From Streptomyces sp. Tue 6430 (GTDB lineage: Bacteria; Actinomycetota; Actinomycetes; Streptomycetales; Streptomycetaceae): 64,000 nucleotides of DNA. A program made the position numbers and the translations under genes. Shown here piece by piece: positions 1-9,228 of this stretch (the stretch's first letter is position 1; every line of letters starts with the position of its first letter). The stretch covers positions 5,766,001-5,830,000 of the forward strand of contig JAKGSH010000010.1 in assembly GCA_021568835.1 (NCBI GenBank), read 5' to 3'. The notes under the pieces were generated by a model that searched no databases, had not been told where the DNA came from, and worked only from the letters and a program-made list of their open reading frames with translations.

Positions 1-2
1 TC

Positions 3-1025
3 GTCACCAACCTCGCCCACCGGGTCCTCGCCACCGCGGGGGAGCGGTCCGCGGTCGACGACGTGCTGCGCGACTGGGAACGCATCGCCCGGCAGGCCGG
101 CGGCAGCGAGGGCGACGGCTGGATCCGCGCCGAACTGGGCGGACGCGGCGAACGCTGGGGCCGGATCGTGCTCTGCGGCTACCGCGGCGACACCGCCGGC
201 GGGCGGCTGCTCGCCGACCGGGCCGCCGAGGCCCTCGTCCTGCACCGCATGCTCGGCGGCGCCTTTGCCCGCTCCTGGGAGGAGCAGTCCGCGCAGGGCC
301 TCCTCACCGACCTGCTCTCCGGCGTCGTGGCGGCCCGCCACCTGCTGCCCCGGGCACGGGCCGCCGGACTGCCGGTCAACCGGCGCACCTTCGTCCCGCT
401 GGTCGTCCGCGACGGCGACCACGCCCCACTCGAACGCCTGCTGCGCCTGCTGGGCATGGCCAGACTGGTCGCCGAACTCGCCGACGGGGCCACCGCCGTC
501 CTGCTCAGCCTGGCCCGGGACCAGGACGCCGAGGCGCTCACCGCGCACTTCGCGGCCCGGCTGCGCACCGAGTCCGGGGAGAGCGGCACCGTCGTGGCCG
601 CCGCGGCACCCCGCACCGCCTGGGACGACGTGCCCGCCGGGCTGCGCGAGGCCCGGCACGTCGCCGACGCCGTCGCCGACTCCTCCGCCGTCCTCGGCCT
701 GCCGGCCGTCGTCCGCCTCAAGGACGTCCACCTGCGTGGCCTGATACGGCTGTTGCGGGACGACCCGCACGTGCAGGCCTTCGCCGAACGGGAACTGGAC
801 GGGCTGCTGTGCGCGGCCGGCGACGATCTGCTCACCGTCCTGCGCACCTACCTCGCCACCGGCCGCAACAAGTCCCGCACCGCCCGGCTCCACCACGTCT
901 CACGGCCCGCGCTGTACCGGCGGCTGGAGGCGATCCAGGCACGACTCGGCGTGGACCTCGACGACTTCGAGCAGGCCGCGTCGGTGCACATCGCCCTCCT
1001 CGCGCACGACGCGCAACAGTCATGA
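3..1025 (+). CDS. PucR-family transcriptional regulator, 5' end outside window
   Basis: The frame is open from base 3 to the TGA at 1023-1025, so the true start lies upstream of the window. The last ~65 codons form a PucR-type C-terminal helix-turn-helix: a stretch of the kind LLTVLRTYLATGRNKSRTAR followed by a recognition helix around SRPALYRRLEAIQ. The preceding ~230 residues look like the family's regulatory middle region. PucR proteins activate purine and other nitrogen-catabolic genes. The position directly upstream of a dihydropyrimidinase operon on the same strand suggests local control of that operon (inference). The N-terminal sensor domain cannot be judged. Confidence 0.85.
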   Translation, partial: VTNLAHRVLATAGERSAVDDVLRDWERIARQAGGSEGDGWIRAELGGRGERWGRIVLCGYRGDTAGGRLLADRAAEALVLHRMLGGAFARSWEEQSAQGLLTDLLSGVVAARHLLPRARAAGLPVNRRTFVPLVVRDGDHAPLERLLRLLGMARLVAELADGATAVLLSLARDQDAEALTAHFAARLRTESGESGTVVAAAAPRTAWDDVPAGLREARHVADAVADSSAVLGLPAVVRLKDVHLRGLIRLLRDDPHVQAFAERELDGLLCAAGDDLLTVLRTYLATGRNKSRTARLHHVSRPALYRRLEAIQARLGVDLDDFEQAASVHIALLAHDAQQS

Positions 1026-1125
1026 GCCGGGCCGGAACCGCCGGCTCGCCGCGGTCCGCCGACGGGCCGGACGGCGCGGCGCACCACGGACGGGAAAAGG
1101 CCGGCCCGCCCGGCGCGCAACAGGA

Positions 1126-1222
1126 GTGAAACATGCGACGACCTGGGAGAACGGTGGTGAAACATGTGCCGACGAGGTCGTGACACCGTGGCACGCCGGA
1201 CGCCCCCGGACGTGACACGGTG
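1126..1222. promoter_or_regulatory. Four GTGA(A/C)AC direct repeats before the pyrimidine/hydantoin operon
   Basis: The repeat GTGAAACATG occurs at 1126-1135 and 1157-1166, 31 bases apart. A second related pair follows: GTGACACCGTG at 1180-1190 and GTGACACGGTG at 1212-1222, 32 bases apart. The near-identical three-helical-turn spacing within each pair suggests protein binding on one face of the DNA. The PucR-type regulator encoded just upstream is the obvious candidate, but this is inference. Confidence 0.45.
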
Positions 1223-1284
1223 CACGTCGAAGCCCGCTTGCGGACTTCCTAGGCTCCTCGCACACCGAGCGACCGGAGGTCCCG

Positions 1285-2127
1285 ATGAGCCAAGTGGTCC
1301 GAGCCGCCGTCTTCCAGACCGCGTGGACCGGCGACAAGGAGTCGATGATCCGGGTGCACGAGCAGGCGGTACGCGACGCGGCCGCCCAGGGTGCCCAAGT
1401 CCTGTGTTTCCAGGAGCTGTTCTACGGGCCGTACTTCTGCCAGGTCCAGGACCCGGCGTTCTACGAGTACGCCGAGCGGATCCCCGAGGGCCCGATCGTC
1501 GAGCGGTTCCGGGCCCTCGCCCGCGAGCACGGCATCGTCCTGGTGCTGCCGATGTACGAGGAGGAACAGCCCGGCGTCCTCTACAACACCGCGGCCGTGA
1601 TCGACGCCGACGGCTCGTACCTCGGCAAGTACCGCAAGCACCACATCCCGCAGGTGAAGGGCTTCTGGGAGAAGTTCTACTTCCGTCCCGGCAACGTCGG
1701 CTGGCCGGTCTTCGACACCGCCGTCGGCCGGATCGGCGTGTACATCTGCTACGACCGCCACTTCCCCGAGGGCTGGCGCGCCCTCGGCCTGGCGGGCGCC
1801 GAGATCGTCTTCAACCCGTCCGCCACCTCGCGCGGCCTGTCCGCCTATCTGTGGCAGCTGGAGCAGCCGGCGGCGGCCGTCGCCAACGAGTACTTCGTCG
1901 GCGCGATCAACCGGGTCGGCGTCGAGGAACTGGGCGACAACGACTTCTACGGGACCTCGTACTTCGTGGACCCGGAGGCGCAGTTCGTCGGCGAGGTGGC
2001 GAGCGACAAGGAGAGCGAACTCGTCGTCCGCGACCTGGACACGGCCAAGCTGCGCGAGGTCCGCGACCGCTGGCAGTTCTACCGGGACCGCCGCCCGGAG
2101 GCGTACGGCCCGCTGACCGCCCCGTAG
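1285..2127 (+). CDS. Beta-ureidopropionase / N-carbamoyl amidohydrolase (nitrilase superfamily)
   Basis: A 280-residue CN-hydrolase. It is predicted to hydrolyse N-carbamoyl-beta-alanine (or a related N-carbamoyl amino acid) to the amine, CO2 and ammonia in the cytoplasm, the last step of reductive pyrimidine or hydantoin breakdown. The nitrilase catalytic triad is visible as Glu44 (FQELFYG), Lys118 (YRKHHIP) and Cys155 (YICYDRHFPEG). The 37-residue Lys-Cys spacing equals that of human beta-ureidopropionase. The ATG is preceded by GGAGG at 1275-1279. It is the first gene of an operon with dihydropyrimidinase, an LLM oxidoreductase and an NCS1 permease. The exact carbamoyl substrate is not determinable from sequence alone. 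Confidence 0.88.
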   Translation: MSQVVRAAVFQTAWTGDKESMIRVHEQAVRDAAAQGAQVLCFQELFYGPYFCQVQDPAFYEYAERIPEGPIVERFRALAREHGIVLVLPMYEEEQPGVLYNTAAVIDADGSYLGKYRKHHIPQVKGFWEKFYFRPGNVGWPVFDTAVGRIGVYICYDRHFPEGWRALGLAGAEIVFNPSATSRGLSAYLWQLEQPAAAVANEYFVGAINRVGVEELGDNDFYGTSYFVDPEAQFVGEVASDKESELVVRDLDTAKLREVRDRWQFYRDRRPEAYGPLTAP

Positions 2128-2220
2128 CCGGCCGCGGCCGTCGCCGGTCCGGTGCCCGGGCCCGGACCGGCGACGGCCCCCGGGCACGACACACGTGTTG
2201 AACACGGCAGGAGAGGGAGC

Positions 2221-3624
2221 ATGAGCAGCCGAACCGTCATCCGGGGTGGCCTCGTCATCACCGCGTCCGACGAGATCCACGCCGACGTCCTGATCGAGGA
2301 CGGCCGTATCGCCGCCCTCGCCGCCTCCGGCACACCGGCCGCCGAGGCCTGGACGGCCGAGCACGTCGTCGACGCCACCGGGAAGTACGTCATCCCGGGC
2401 GGCGTCGACGCCCACACCCACATGGAGCTGCCGTTCGGCGGCACCTTCGCCTCCGACACCTTCGAGACCGGCACCCGCGCGGCCGCCTGGGGCGGCACCA
2501 CCACGATCGTCGACTTCGCCGTGCAGAGCGTCGGCCACAGCCTGCGCGCGGGCCTGGACGCCTGGCACGCCAAGGCCGAGGGCAACTGCGCGATCGACTA
2601 CGCCTTCCACATGATCGTCTCCGACGTGAACCAGGACACGCTCAAGGAGATGGACCTGCTGGTGGAGGAGGGCGTGACCTCCTTCAAGCAGTTCATGGCG
2701 TACCCGGGCGTCTTCTACAGCGACGACGGCCAGATCCTGCGCGCCATGCAGCGCTCCGCCGAGAACGGCGGCCTGATCATGATGCACGCGGAGAACGGCA
2801 TCGCCATCGACGTCCTGGTCGAGCAGGCCCTCGCCCGCGGCGAGACCGACCCCCGCCACCACGGCGAGGTGCGCAAGGCGCTGCTGGAGGCCGAGGCGAC
2901 CCACCGGGCCATCAAACTGGCGCAGGTCGCCGGCGCCCCCCTCTACGTGGTGCACGTGTCGGCGACGGAAGCGGTCGCTGAACTGGCCCGGGCGCGCGAC
3001 GAGGGGCTGAACGTCTTCGGCGAGACCTGCCCGCAGTACCTGTTCCTGTCCACCGACAACCTCGCCGAGCCCGGCTTCGAGGGTGCCAAGTACGTGTGCA
3101 GCACGCCCCTGCGGCCCAGGGAGCACCAGGCCAAGCTGTGGCAGGGACTGCGCACCAACGACCTCCAGGTGGTCTCGACCGACCACTGCCCCTTCTGCTT
3201 CACGGGCCAGAAGGAGCTGGGCCGGGGCGACTTCTCCAAGATCCCCAACGGTCTGCCCGGCGTCGAGAACCGCATGGACCTGCTCCACCAGGCCGTCGTC
3301 GACGGACACCTCTCGCGCCGCCGCTGGATCGAGATCGCCTGCGCCACTCCGGCGCGCATGTTCGGCATGTACCCGAAGAAGGGCACCATCGCCCCGGGCG
3401 CCGACGCGGACGTCGTGATCTACGACCCGCACGCGGAGCAGACCGTCTCCGCCGAGACCCACCACATGAACGTCGACTACTCGGCGTACGAGGGCAAGCG
3501 GATCACCGGCCGCGTCGAGACGGTCCTCTCGCGGGGCGAGCCCGTCATCACCGAGCGGCAGTACACCGGTCGCGCCGGTCACGGCGCCTACACCCCGCGC
3601 TCCACCTGTCAGTACCTCACCTAG
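2221..3624 (+). CDS. hydA: Dihydropyrimidinase / D-hydantoinase
   Basis: A 467-residue cyclic amidohydrolase that opens dihydropyrimidine or hydantoin rings to N-carbamoyl amino acids, supplying the substrate of the upstream amidohydrolase. The binuclear zinc site is complete: His65 and His67 (GGVDAHTHMELP), carboxylated Lys156 (SFKQFMAYPG), His189 (MMHAENG), His245 (VVHVSAT) and Asp321 (STDHCPF). I choose ATG 2221, preceded by GGAGAGGGAG, over an in-frame GTG at 2152. The stop at 3622-3624 lies 10 bases before the next start, indicating tight cotranscription. Confidence 0.93.
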   Translation: MSSRTVIRGGLVITASDEIHADVLIEDGRIAALAASGTPAAEAWTAEHVVDATGKYVIPGGVDAHTHMELPFGGTFASDTFETGTRAAAWGGTTTIVDFAVQSVGHSLRAGLDAWHAKAEGNCAIDYAFHMIVSDVNQDTLKEMDLLVEEGVTSFKQFMAYPGVFYSDDGQILRAMQRSAENGGLIMMHAENGIAIDVLVEQALARGETDPRHHGEVRKALLEAEATHRAIKLAQVAGAPLYVVHVSATEAVAELARARDEGLNVFGETCPQYLFLSTDNLAEPGFEGAKYVCSTPLRPREHQAKLWQGLRTNDLQVVSTDHCPFCFTGQKELGRGDFSKIPNGLPGVENRMDLLHQAVVDGHLSRRRWIEIACATPARMFGMYPKKGTIAPGADADVVIYDPHAEQTVSAETHHMNVDYSAYEGKRITGRVETVLSRGEPVITERQYTGRAGHGAYTPRSTCQYLT

Positions 3625-3634
3625 GAGTGGTGCC

Positions 3635-4654
3635 ATGGACTTCGGACTCGTCCTGCAGACCGACCCGCCCGCCTCGAAGGTCATCAGCCTGATGCAGCGG
3701 GCCGAGCGCAACGGCTTCACCCACGGATGGACCTTCGACTCCGCCGTGCTCTGGCAGGAGCCGTTCGTGATCTACAGTCAGATCCTCGCGAACACCAGCA
3801 GGTTGACGGTCGGCACGATGGTCACCAACCCGGGCACCCGCACCTGGGAGGTCACCGCCTCCACCTTCGCCACCCTCAACGACATGTTCGGCAACCGCAC
3901 GGTGTGCGGCATCGGCCGCGGCGACTCCGCGATGCGCGTCGCGGGCCGCAAGCCCAACACCCTCGCCCGCATCAGCGGGGCCATGAAGGTCATCCGCGCC
4001 CTCGGCCGCGGCGACGAGGCCGACCTCGGCGGCACGGTGATCAGGTTCCCGTGGATCGGGCCGGGCGCCGAACTCCCCGTCTGGATGGCCGCGTACGGCC
4101 CCAAGGCACTGAAGATGACCGGCGAGGAGGCCGACGGCTTCATCCTCCAGCTCGCCGACCTGTACCTCACCGAGTACATGGTCAAAACGGTGAGGGACGC
4201 CGCCGTCGCCGCCGGCCGGGACCCCGCCGAGGTGAGGATCTGCGTCGCCGCCCCGGCGTACGTCACCGAGGACGACTCGCCCGAGGCGCTCGCCCACGCC
4301 CGTGACCAGTGCCGCTGGTTCGGCGGCATGGTCGGCAACCACGTGGCCGACCTGGTCGCCAAGTACGGCGAGCACTCCGCCGCCGTACCCGACGAACTCA
4401 CCGACTACATCAAGGCCCGGGAAGGCTACGACTACTCCCACCACGGCCGCGCCGACAACCCCGACACCCGGTTCGTGCCCGACGAGATCGTCGACCGCTT
4501 CTGCCTCGTCGGTCCGGTGGAGAAACACATCGAGAAGCTGAACGCGCTGCGTGAGCTGGGCGTCGACCAGTTCGCCCTCTACGACATGCACGACGCGCAG
4601 GAGGCCGTCATCGACGCCTACGGCTCCCGGATCATCCCCGCCGTCAACGGCTGA
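3635..4654 (+). CDS. LLM-class, probably F420-dependent oxidoreductase of the hydantoinase cluster
   Basis: A 339-residue luciferase-like TIM-barrel protein (MDFGLVLQTDPPASKVISLM at the N-terminus). It resembles the F420-dependent subfamily that recurs beside dihydropyrimidinase genes. Its role there is not established; it may oxidise a cyclic amide precursor or product. Features consistent with the family are the early strand TVGTMVTNPGTR, the GIGRGDSAMRVAGRKP loop and the substrate-side WMAAYGPKALKMTGEEADGF segment. The start has GGAG at 3624-3627. No dihydropyrimidine dehydrogenase is in the window, so this enzyme could take part in the first oxidation/reduction step (inference). The stop codon falls in the first unit of an 18-base tandem repeat. 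Confidence 0.8.
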   Translation: MDFGLVLQTDPPASKVISLMQRAERNGFTHGWTFDSAVLWQEPFVIYSQILANTSRLTVGTMVTNPGTRTWEVTASTFATLNDMFGNRTVCGIGRGDSAMRVAGRKPNTLARISGAMKVIRALGRGDEADLGGTVIRFPWIGPGAELPVWMAAYGPKALKMTGEEADGFILQLADLYLTEYMVKTVRDAAVAAGRDPAEVRICVAAPAYVTEDDSPEALAHARDQCRWFGGMVGNHVADLVAKYGEHSAAVPDELTDYIKAREGYDYSHHGRADNPDTRFVPDEIVDRFCLVGPVEKHIEKLNALRELGVDQFALYDMHDAQEAVIDAYGSRIIPAVNG

Positions 4655-4695
4655 CCCGCAGCCAACGGCCGACCTGCCGTCAACGGCCGACCGGA
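4642..4695 (+). repeat. Three 18-base tandem units spanning the stop codon of the LLM gene
   Basis: CAACGGCTGACC (4645-4656) and CAACGGCCGACC (4663-4674 and 4681-4692) recur with exact 18-base spacing. The first copy contains the stop codon of the oxidoreductase, so the array looks like local duplication of the 3' end of the gene. Confidence 0.8.
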
Positions 4696-4735
4696 CGCCG
4701 GACCGGTCGCCGGCCCGCCGGCTCCCCTCAGGACT

Positions 4736-4763
4736 CCCCCTCCCCGCCGTCCGGGGGAGGGGG
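4736..4763 (+). terminator. GC-rich hairpin between the LLM gene and the permease
   Basis: CCCCCTCCCC (4736-4745) and GGGGAGGGGG (4754-4763) form a perfect 10-bp stem with an 8-base loop. There is no T tract. It may attenuate transcription into the NCS1 permease or stabilise the upstream message. Confidence 0.5.
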
Positions 4764-4841
4764 CCCGGGCGCCTTCCCGCGCACCCCCTCGGTACCGCCC
4801 GCACGGCCTCTCCCGTCCCACCTCGTTCGATTGGCCTGCCC

Positions 4842-6368
<1,527 letters not shown>

Positions 6369-6384
6369 CGCGGAACGCGTGAAG

Positions 6385-6417
6385 GTGCGACGCGTGACAC
6401 GGGACGTGCGACGCGTG
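6385..6417. repeat. GTGCGACGCGTG direct repeat, 21-base spacing
   Basis: Two perfect 12-base copies (6385-6396, 6406-6417) lie between the permease stop and the convergent secreted-protein gene. They may be only low-complexity sequence. Confidence 0.35.
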
Positions 6418-6485
6418 CCGAACGGCGGGCGGGCGGGGCGGCCGGCGGGTGGGAGGACCCTCCGGCACCCCGTTCCGGCCGGGGA

Positions 6486-7169
6486 TCAGTTCACCGCGGC
6501 GGCCTTCAACGAGGCGACCGCTTCCTTCGCCGCCCTGATCGCGCCCTTGTTGATCTCGTCCGTGCTCGGAGCCTTCTTCGACTCGAAGTCGCTGCCGTTG
6601 TAGGTGACGACGACGAGCGCGTTCGCCACCCGCGCGACGACGGTGCCCTCACGGGTCTGCTGCTTGTCCTCCGTGGTCAGGTTCACCACCGAGTAACCCT
6701 CGTCCCCGAGCCCCGGGACGGCCCCGCCGCCGTCCTTCTCCGTCGTGCGGTCCTCGTACGACGTCGCGGCGGCCTCGTCGGACTCCAGCAACTCGAAGGA
6801 GACGTCCAGCCAGCGGTATTCGTAGCCCTTGAGCGCGTTCCAGGAGCAGGTGCGGCGCAGGGAGGTGTCCGTCGACGGGATCTCCTTGCCCGCCGTCTTC
6901 GCGGCCGGCACCAGCGAACTCACCGTCTTGGCGGCCACACTCGTGCAGGGCGCGGGAGCGGCGCCGTACGTCTTCGTGACCGCCGTCGAGGACGGCGCCG
7001 ACGACTCCGCCGCCTCCGACGACTCCGAGCGGGACTTCTGCGTGTCCTTGGCCGCGGCGGCCTTTCCGGGGTCGGACGGACCGGACGACAGCGCCCAGCC
7101 CGCGCAGGCGAGCACGATCACCGGGGTCAGTCGCGCGGTGAGGGCGAGCGGCAGGGGAAGAGAACGCAC
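6486..7169 (-). CDS. Putative secreted lipoprotein (DUF3558-like), function unknown
   Basis: A 227-residue protein starting at GTG 7169. An N-terminal basic/hydrophobic segment ends in VIVLACAG, which could be a lipobox with lipidated Cys. A Ser/Ala-rich linker follows (residues ~40-65). The mature domain carries two cysteines, one in CTSVAAK and one in a TCSWN motif; the C-x-W pattern recalls DUF3558-type actinobacterial lipoproteins. It is convergent with the permease. No operon partner is visible and the start has only a weak ribosome binding site. The function is unknown and the export prediction is moderate. Confidence 0.65.
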   Translation of the reverse strand: MRSLPLPLALTARLTPVIVLACAGWALSSGPSDPGKAAAAKDTQKSRSESSEAAESSAPSSTAVTKTYGAAPAPCTSVAAKTVSSLVPAAKTAGKEIPSTDTSLRRTCSWNALKGYEYRWLDVSFELLESDEAAATSYEDRTTEKDGGGAVPGLGDEGYSVVNLTTEDKQQTREGTVVARVANALVVVTYNGSDFESKKAPSTDEINKGAIRAAKEAVASLKAAAVN

Positions 7170-7496
7170 GGCGCACTTTCGTGGGAGACGGTGCGGACGG
7201 GGACGTCAGTTTCACACGACTCCCTGTGGGGCGGAAGTGCGAACTCGCTCCGTGGTGGCGCGGTGACAGCGGAACGTGGGATTCCCGCCACCGCGGGCGG
7301 CGGAAACGGGGAGCCGTCGCCCCCGGCCCACCGGCCGCGGAATCCTGGTCGAGACCGGGCGGGGCGTGTTCACTCGGCCGTGCCGGCACTTCCGCCCTTT
7401 CCGGCTTTCCGGAAGCGCGAAAAGGGCCGATCGGGTCTTCGACCGGTTGAGCGGACCTGCCGGTTCGGCCGAGGCGGTGTCATCGCGCGCGTCCCC
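7170..7496. other. Gene-free spacer
   Basis: I see no convincing coding frame. It holds the promoter region of the minus-strand secreted protein and ends at the AraC remnant. No strong repeat was recognised. Confidence 0.5.
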
Positions 7497-7583
7497 TCAC
7501 TCCGCTCCGCGGAAGGTGTTGCGGTACGCGCGCGGTGACACGCCCAGTGCTTCGCGGAAGTGCCGGCGCATCGCGGTGAGCTG
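7497..7583 (-). pseudogene. AraC-family regulator, C-terminal remnant
   Basis: Only the last ~28 codons survive, reading LTAMRRHFREALGVSPRAYR before the stop. This is the second helix-turn-helix and tail typical of AraC/XylS regulators (MxRxFxxxxGxSPxxYR). Upstream of this point the homology stops abruptly and a different sequence resembling an IS3 transposase tail begins, so the gene seems to have been cut by an insertion and most of it lost. Confidence 0.65.
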
Positions 7584-7615
7584 TACCGAGTTTCGTAGAG
7601 TCCGATCTTGATGGT

Positions 7616-7917
7616 TCAGGCGGACTGCGGGACTTGCTCCTGGCTCTGCCAGAAGGCTTGCTCGTACTCGGCGGGCTGCACGTAGTCGAGTGCGGTGCCG
7701 CACGGCATTGTGCCGGTGTCCGGGTGGTCCGCGGCGCCGGGCCACCCGGACAGGTCCACGGTGTGCACCGGGCACAGGAAGGCGAGCCAGGCCGCGCTGG
7801 TCCGGCGTCCTGTGCCGGGCCTTCGCGGAGCACGGTGGCCGTGAACGGGCACTTCACCACCGTGCGGAGCCCTCCGAGGTCGCAGCGGCCGGAGAGCTCC
7901 TGGACGATCGACGGCAC
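7616..7917 (-). pseudogene. Chimeric small frame: conserved unknown fused to an IS3-type transposase tail
   Basis: The frame starts at 7917 as MPSIVQELSGRCDLG and continues into TVVKCPFTATVLREGPAQDA. It then needs a one-base restoration near 7802 to read AAWLAFLCPVHTVDLSGWPG, ADHPDTGTMPCGTALDY. The first part looks like a small Cys-containing streptomycete protein. The last part (ALDYVQPAEYEQAFWQSQEQ) resembles the C-terminus of IS3-family OrfB transposases. I interpret it as a small gene joined to the end of an insertion sequence; both assignments are from pattern memory only. Confidence 0.4.
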
Positions 7918-8113
7918 AGCCGGCTCCTTCGTGGGTCAGACTTCGAGGCACGCGACGACGACCAGGGCGCGGTCCAGGGCGCGGGCAGGAGGTCAGATCC
8001 CGGCTGTCACTCTCCCCCACTCGAAAACCCAACCTGAAGGCCCCACAGGCACCAAAAAACAGACAAATCGGCACGCATTCGCGGCGACGTGACATCTGGC
8101 GTGACACTTTTCC

Positions 8114-8145
8114 GAGTGAGCGTGACACCCCTGTCACGCTCACTC
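8114..8145. terminator. Perfect 14-bp inverted repeat with GTGACA core
   Basis: GAGTGAGCGTGACA (8114-8127), loop CCCC, TGTCACGCTCACTC (8132-8145). It lies about 30 bases past the stop of the minus-strand gene at 8175 and could terminate it, but there is no T tract. Further GTGACA copies sit at 8089-8106, so an operator role is also possible. Confidence 0.55.
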
Positions 8146-8174
8146 TCTGTCAACATGACGCGGCCCGGGAGAGA

Positions 8175-8773
8175 TCAGCTCGCGTCGGAGCGGGCGCGGG
8201 CGCGGGCGAGGAACGCGGCGAGGGCTCCCGCGGCTTCGAGTTCGCTGGTGGAGAGCCGGGCTGCGAACGCCAGCTGGTCGACGCCGACGCCGACGCCGAC
8301 GCCGAGGACCAGGCGGGCGAGTTCGGCGAGCAGCGCAGCGTGCGCAAGGACCGGTGGCGGGAGAAGGCCGGCGGCGGTTTCGCGGGCGGCCGGGTCGCGG
8401 TAGTGCCCGAGGTGCGCGGCCAGGGCGTGGGCGAGCCAGGCGTCGACGTCGGCCTGAACGTACCCGCGGCTCGCCGGGTCAGTTCGTCGCGCACGGCTTC
8501 GTCCCCGTCGCGGGGCTCGGTCTGCTCCAGGGTGCCGAGCTCGCGCAGCGCCTGGAGCTCGTCGGCGCGGGCGGCGATCCGCTGCGCCTCGCGTACAGCG
8601 GCCTCCCGTTCGGCGGCGGCCTCCGCCTCGGCGGTGAGCTCGGCCCGGACGACGTCGTCGGTGTCCGGGTCGTACACGGTGCCCGGCGCCGCGGCGGCTC
8701 TCCGGCCGAGGCGAGGCCGCCACCATGGCCCACCGCCTCCACCTTCTCCAGGAAACCGTCTGAACGACCGCAT
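8175..8773 (-). CDS. Conserved Ala/Glu-rich protein of unknown function (one frame break)
   Basis: About 199 residues if one base is restored in the short G run at 8468-8469; the two halves then join as DGDEAVRDELTRRA to GYVQADVDAWLAHALAAHLG. The first part (AELTAEAEAAAEREAAVREA) looks helical or coiled-coil. The C-terminal part contains a GVGVGVGV stretch encoded by a hexamer repeat at about 8279-8304. ATG 8773 is the nearest in-frame start, but the N-terminus is Gly/Arg-rich and doubtful; a GTG near 8686 is an alternative. No family was recognised. It is divergent from the 8832 gene. Confidence 0.5.
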
Positions 8774-8831
8774 CGAACGGGCAGACTGGCAGCCGACCGA
8801 GGAGCCGAGCGGAAGCCGTTGGGGAGCTGGA

Positions 8832-9221
8832 ATGAAGTACGCGATGCTTGTGGGACCGGGCGCCGCGCCGGACGGCACGGCGCGGCTCGAGGTGCCGGAC
8901 GGCGCCACCCTGGACGACACCGCCGACGCGCTCGACCTGCTGCTCGCGACCCGGCCGACGCCGGACCGTGTGGTCCTCGTCGTGGGCGGCACGGTCGTCG
9001 GGGTCACCACCCGGGCCCACCTGAGCACCGTGCGCGCGCTCGGGGTCGTGCGGGGCGCGGGCGAGGAGGACCGTGGCCGCCAGCCGGTCGAATCCACCCA
9101 GTACACGCTGCTGACCTTCCGCTGCCCGTCCTGCGAGCGGACGGCCTGGACCGCCTTCTACGACGAGCGGTACCGGCCGACGTGCGAGACGGACGGCCAC
9201 GGGCCGATGGAACTGCGGTGA
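8832..9221 (+). CDS. Small protein with C-terminal CxxC zinc-ribbon-like motif, first gene of the CHAT locus
   Basis: A 129-residue protein with start MKYAMLVGPGAAPDG. The first two thirds alternate short strands and helices (RVVLVVGGTVVGVTTRAHL). The end holds FRCPSCERTAWTAFYDERYR and then C-x-x-D-G-H-G-P, a possible metal site of three Cys and a His. No known family was recognised. GGGGAG precedes the ATG. The next gene starts 7 bases after its stop, and the TPR-CHAT gene follows, so a shared transcript is likely. It could be an adaptor or sensor for that protein (inference). Confidence 0.6.
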   Translation: MKYAMLVGPGAAPDGTARLEVPDGATLDDTADALDLLLATRPTPDRVVLVVGGTVVGVTTRAHLSTVRALGVVRGAGEEDRGRQPVESTQYTLLTFRCPSCERTAWTAFYDERYRPTCETDGHGPMELR

Positions 9222-9228
9222 GCCTTCG

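Noticed and set aside
1249..3720. Long open frames opposite the hydantoinase and amidohydrolase genes (823 codons on the minus strand)
   Set aside because: Typical antisense shadow of GC-rich coding DNA; the composition is Val/Gly/Arg-rich with no domain, while the plus strand encodes complete catalytic motifs.
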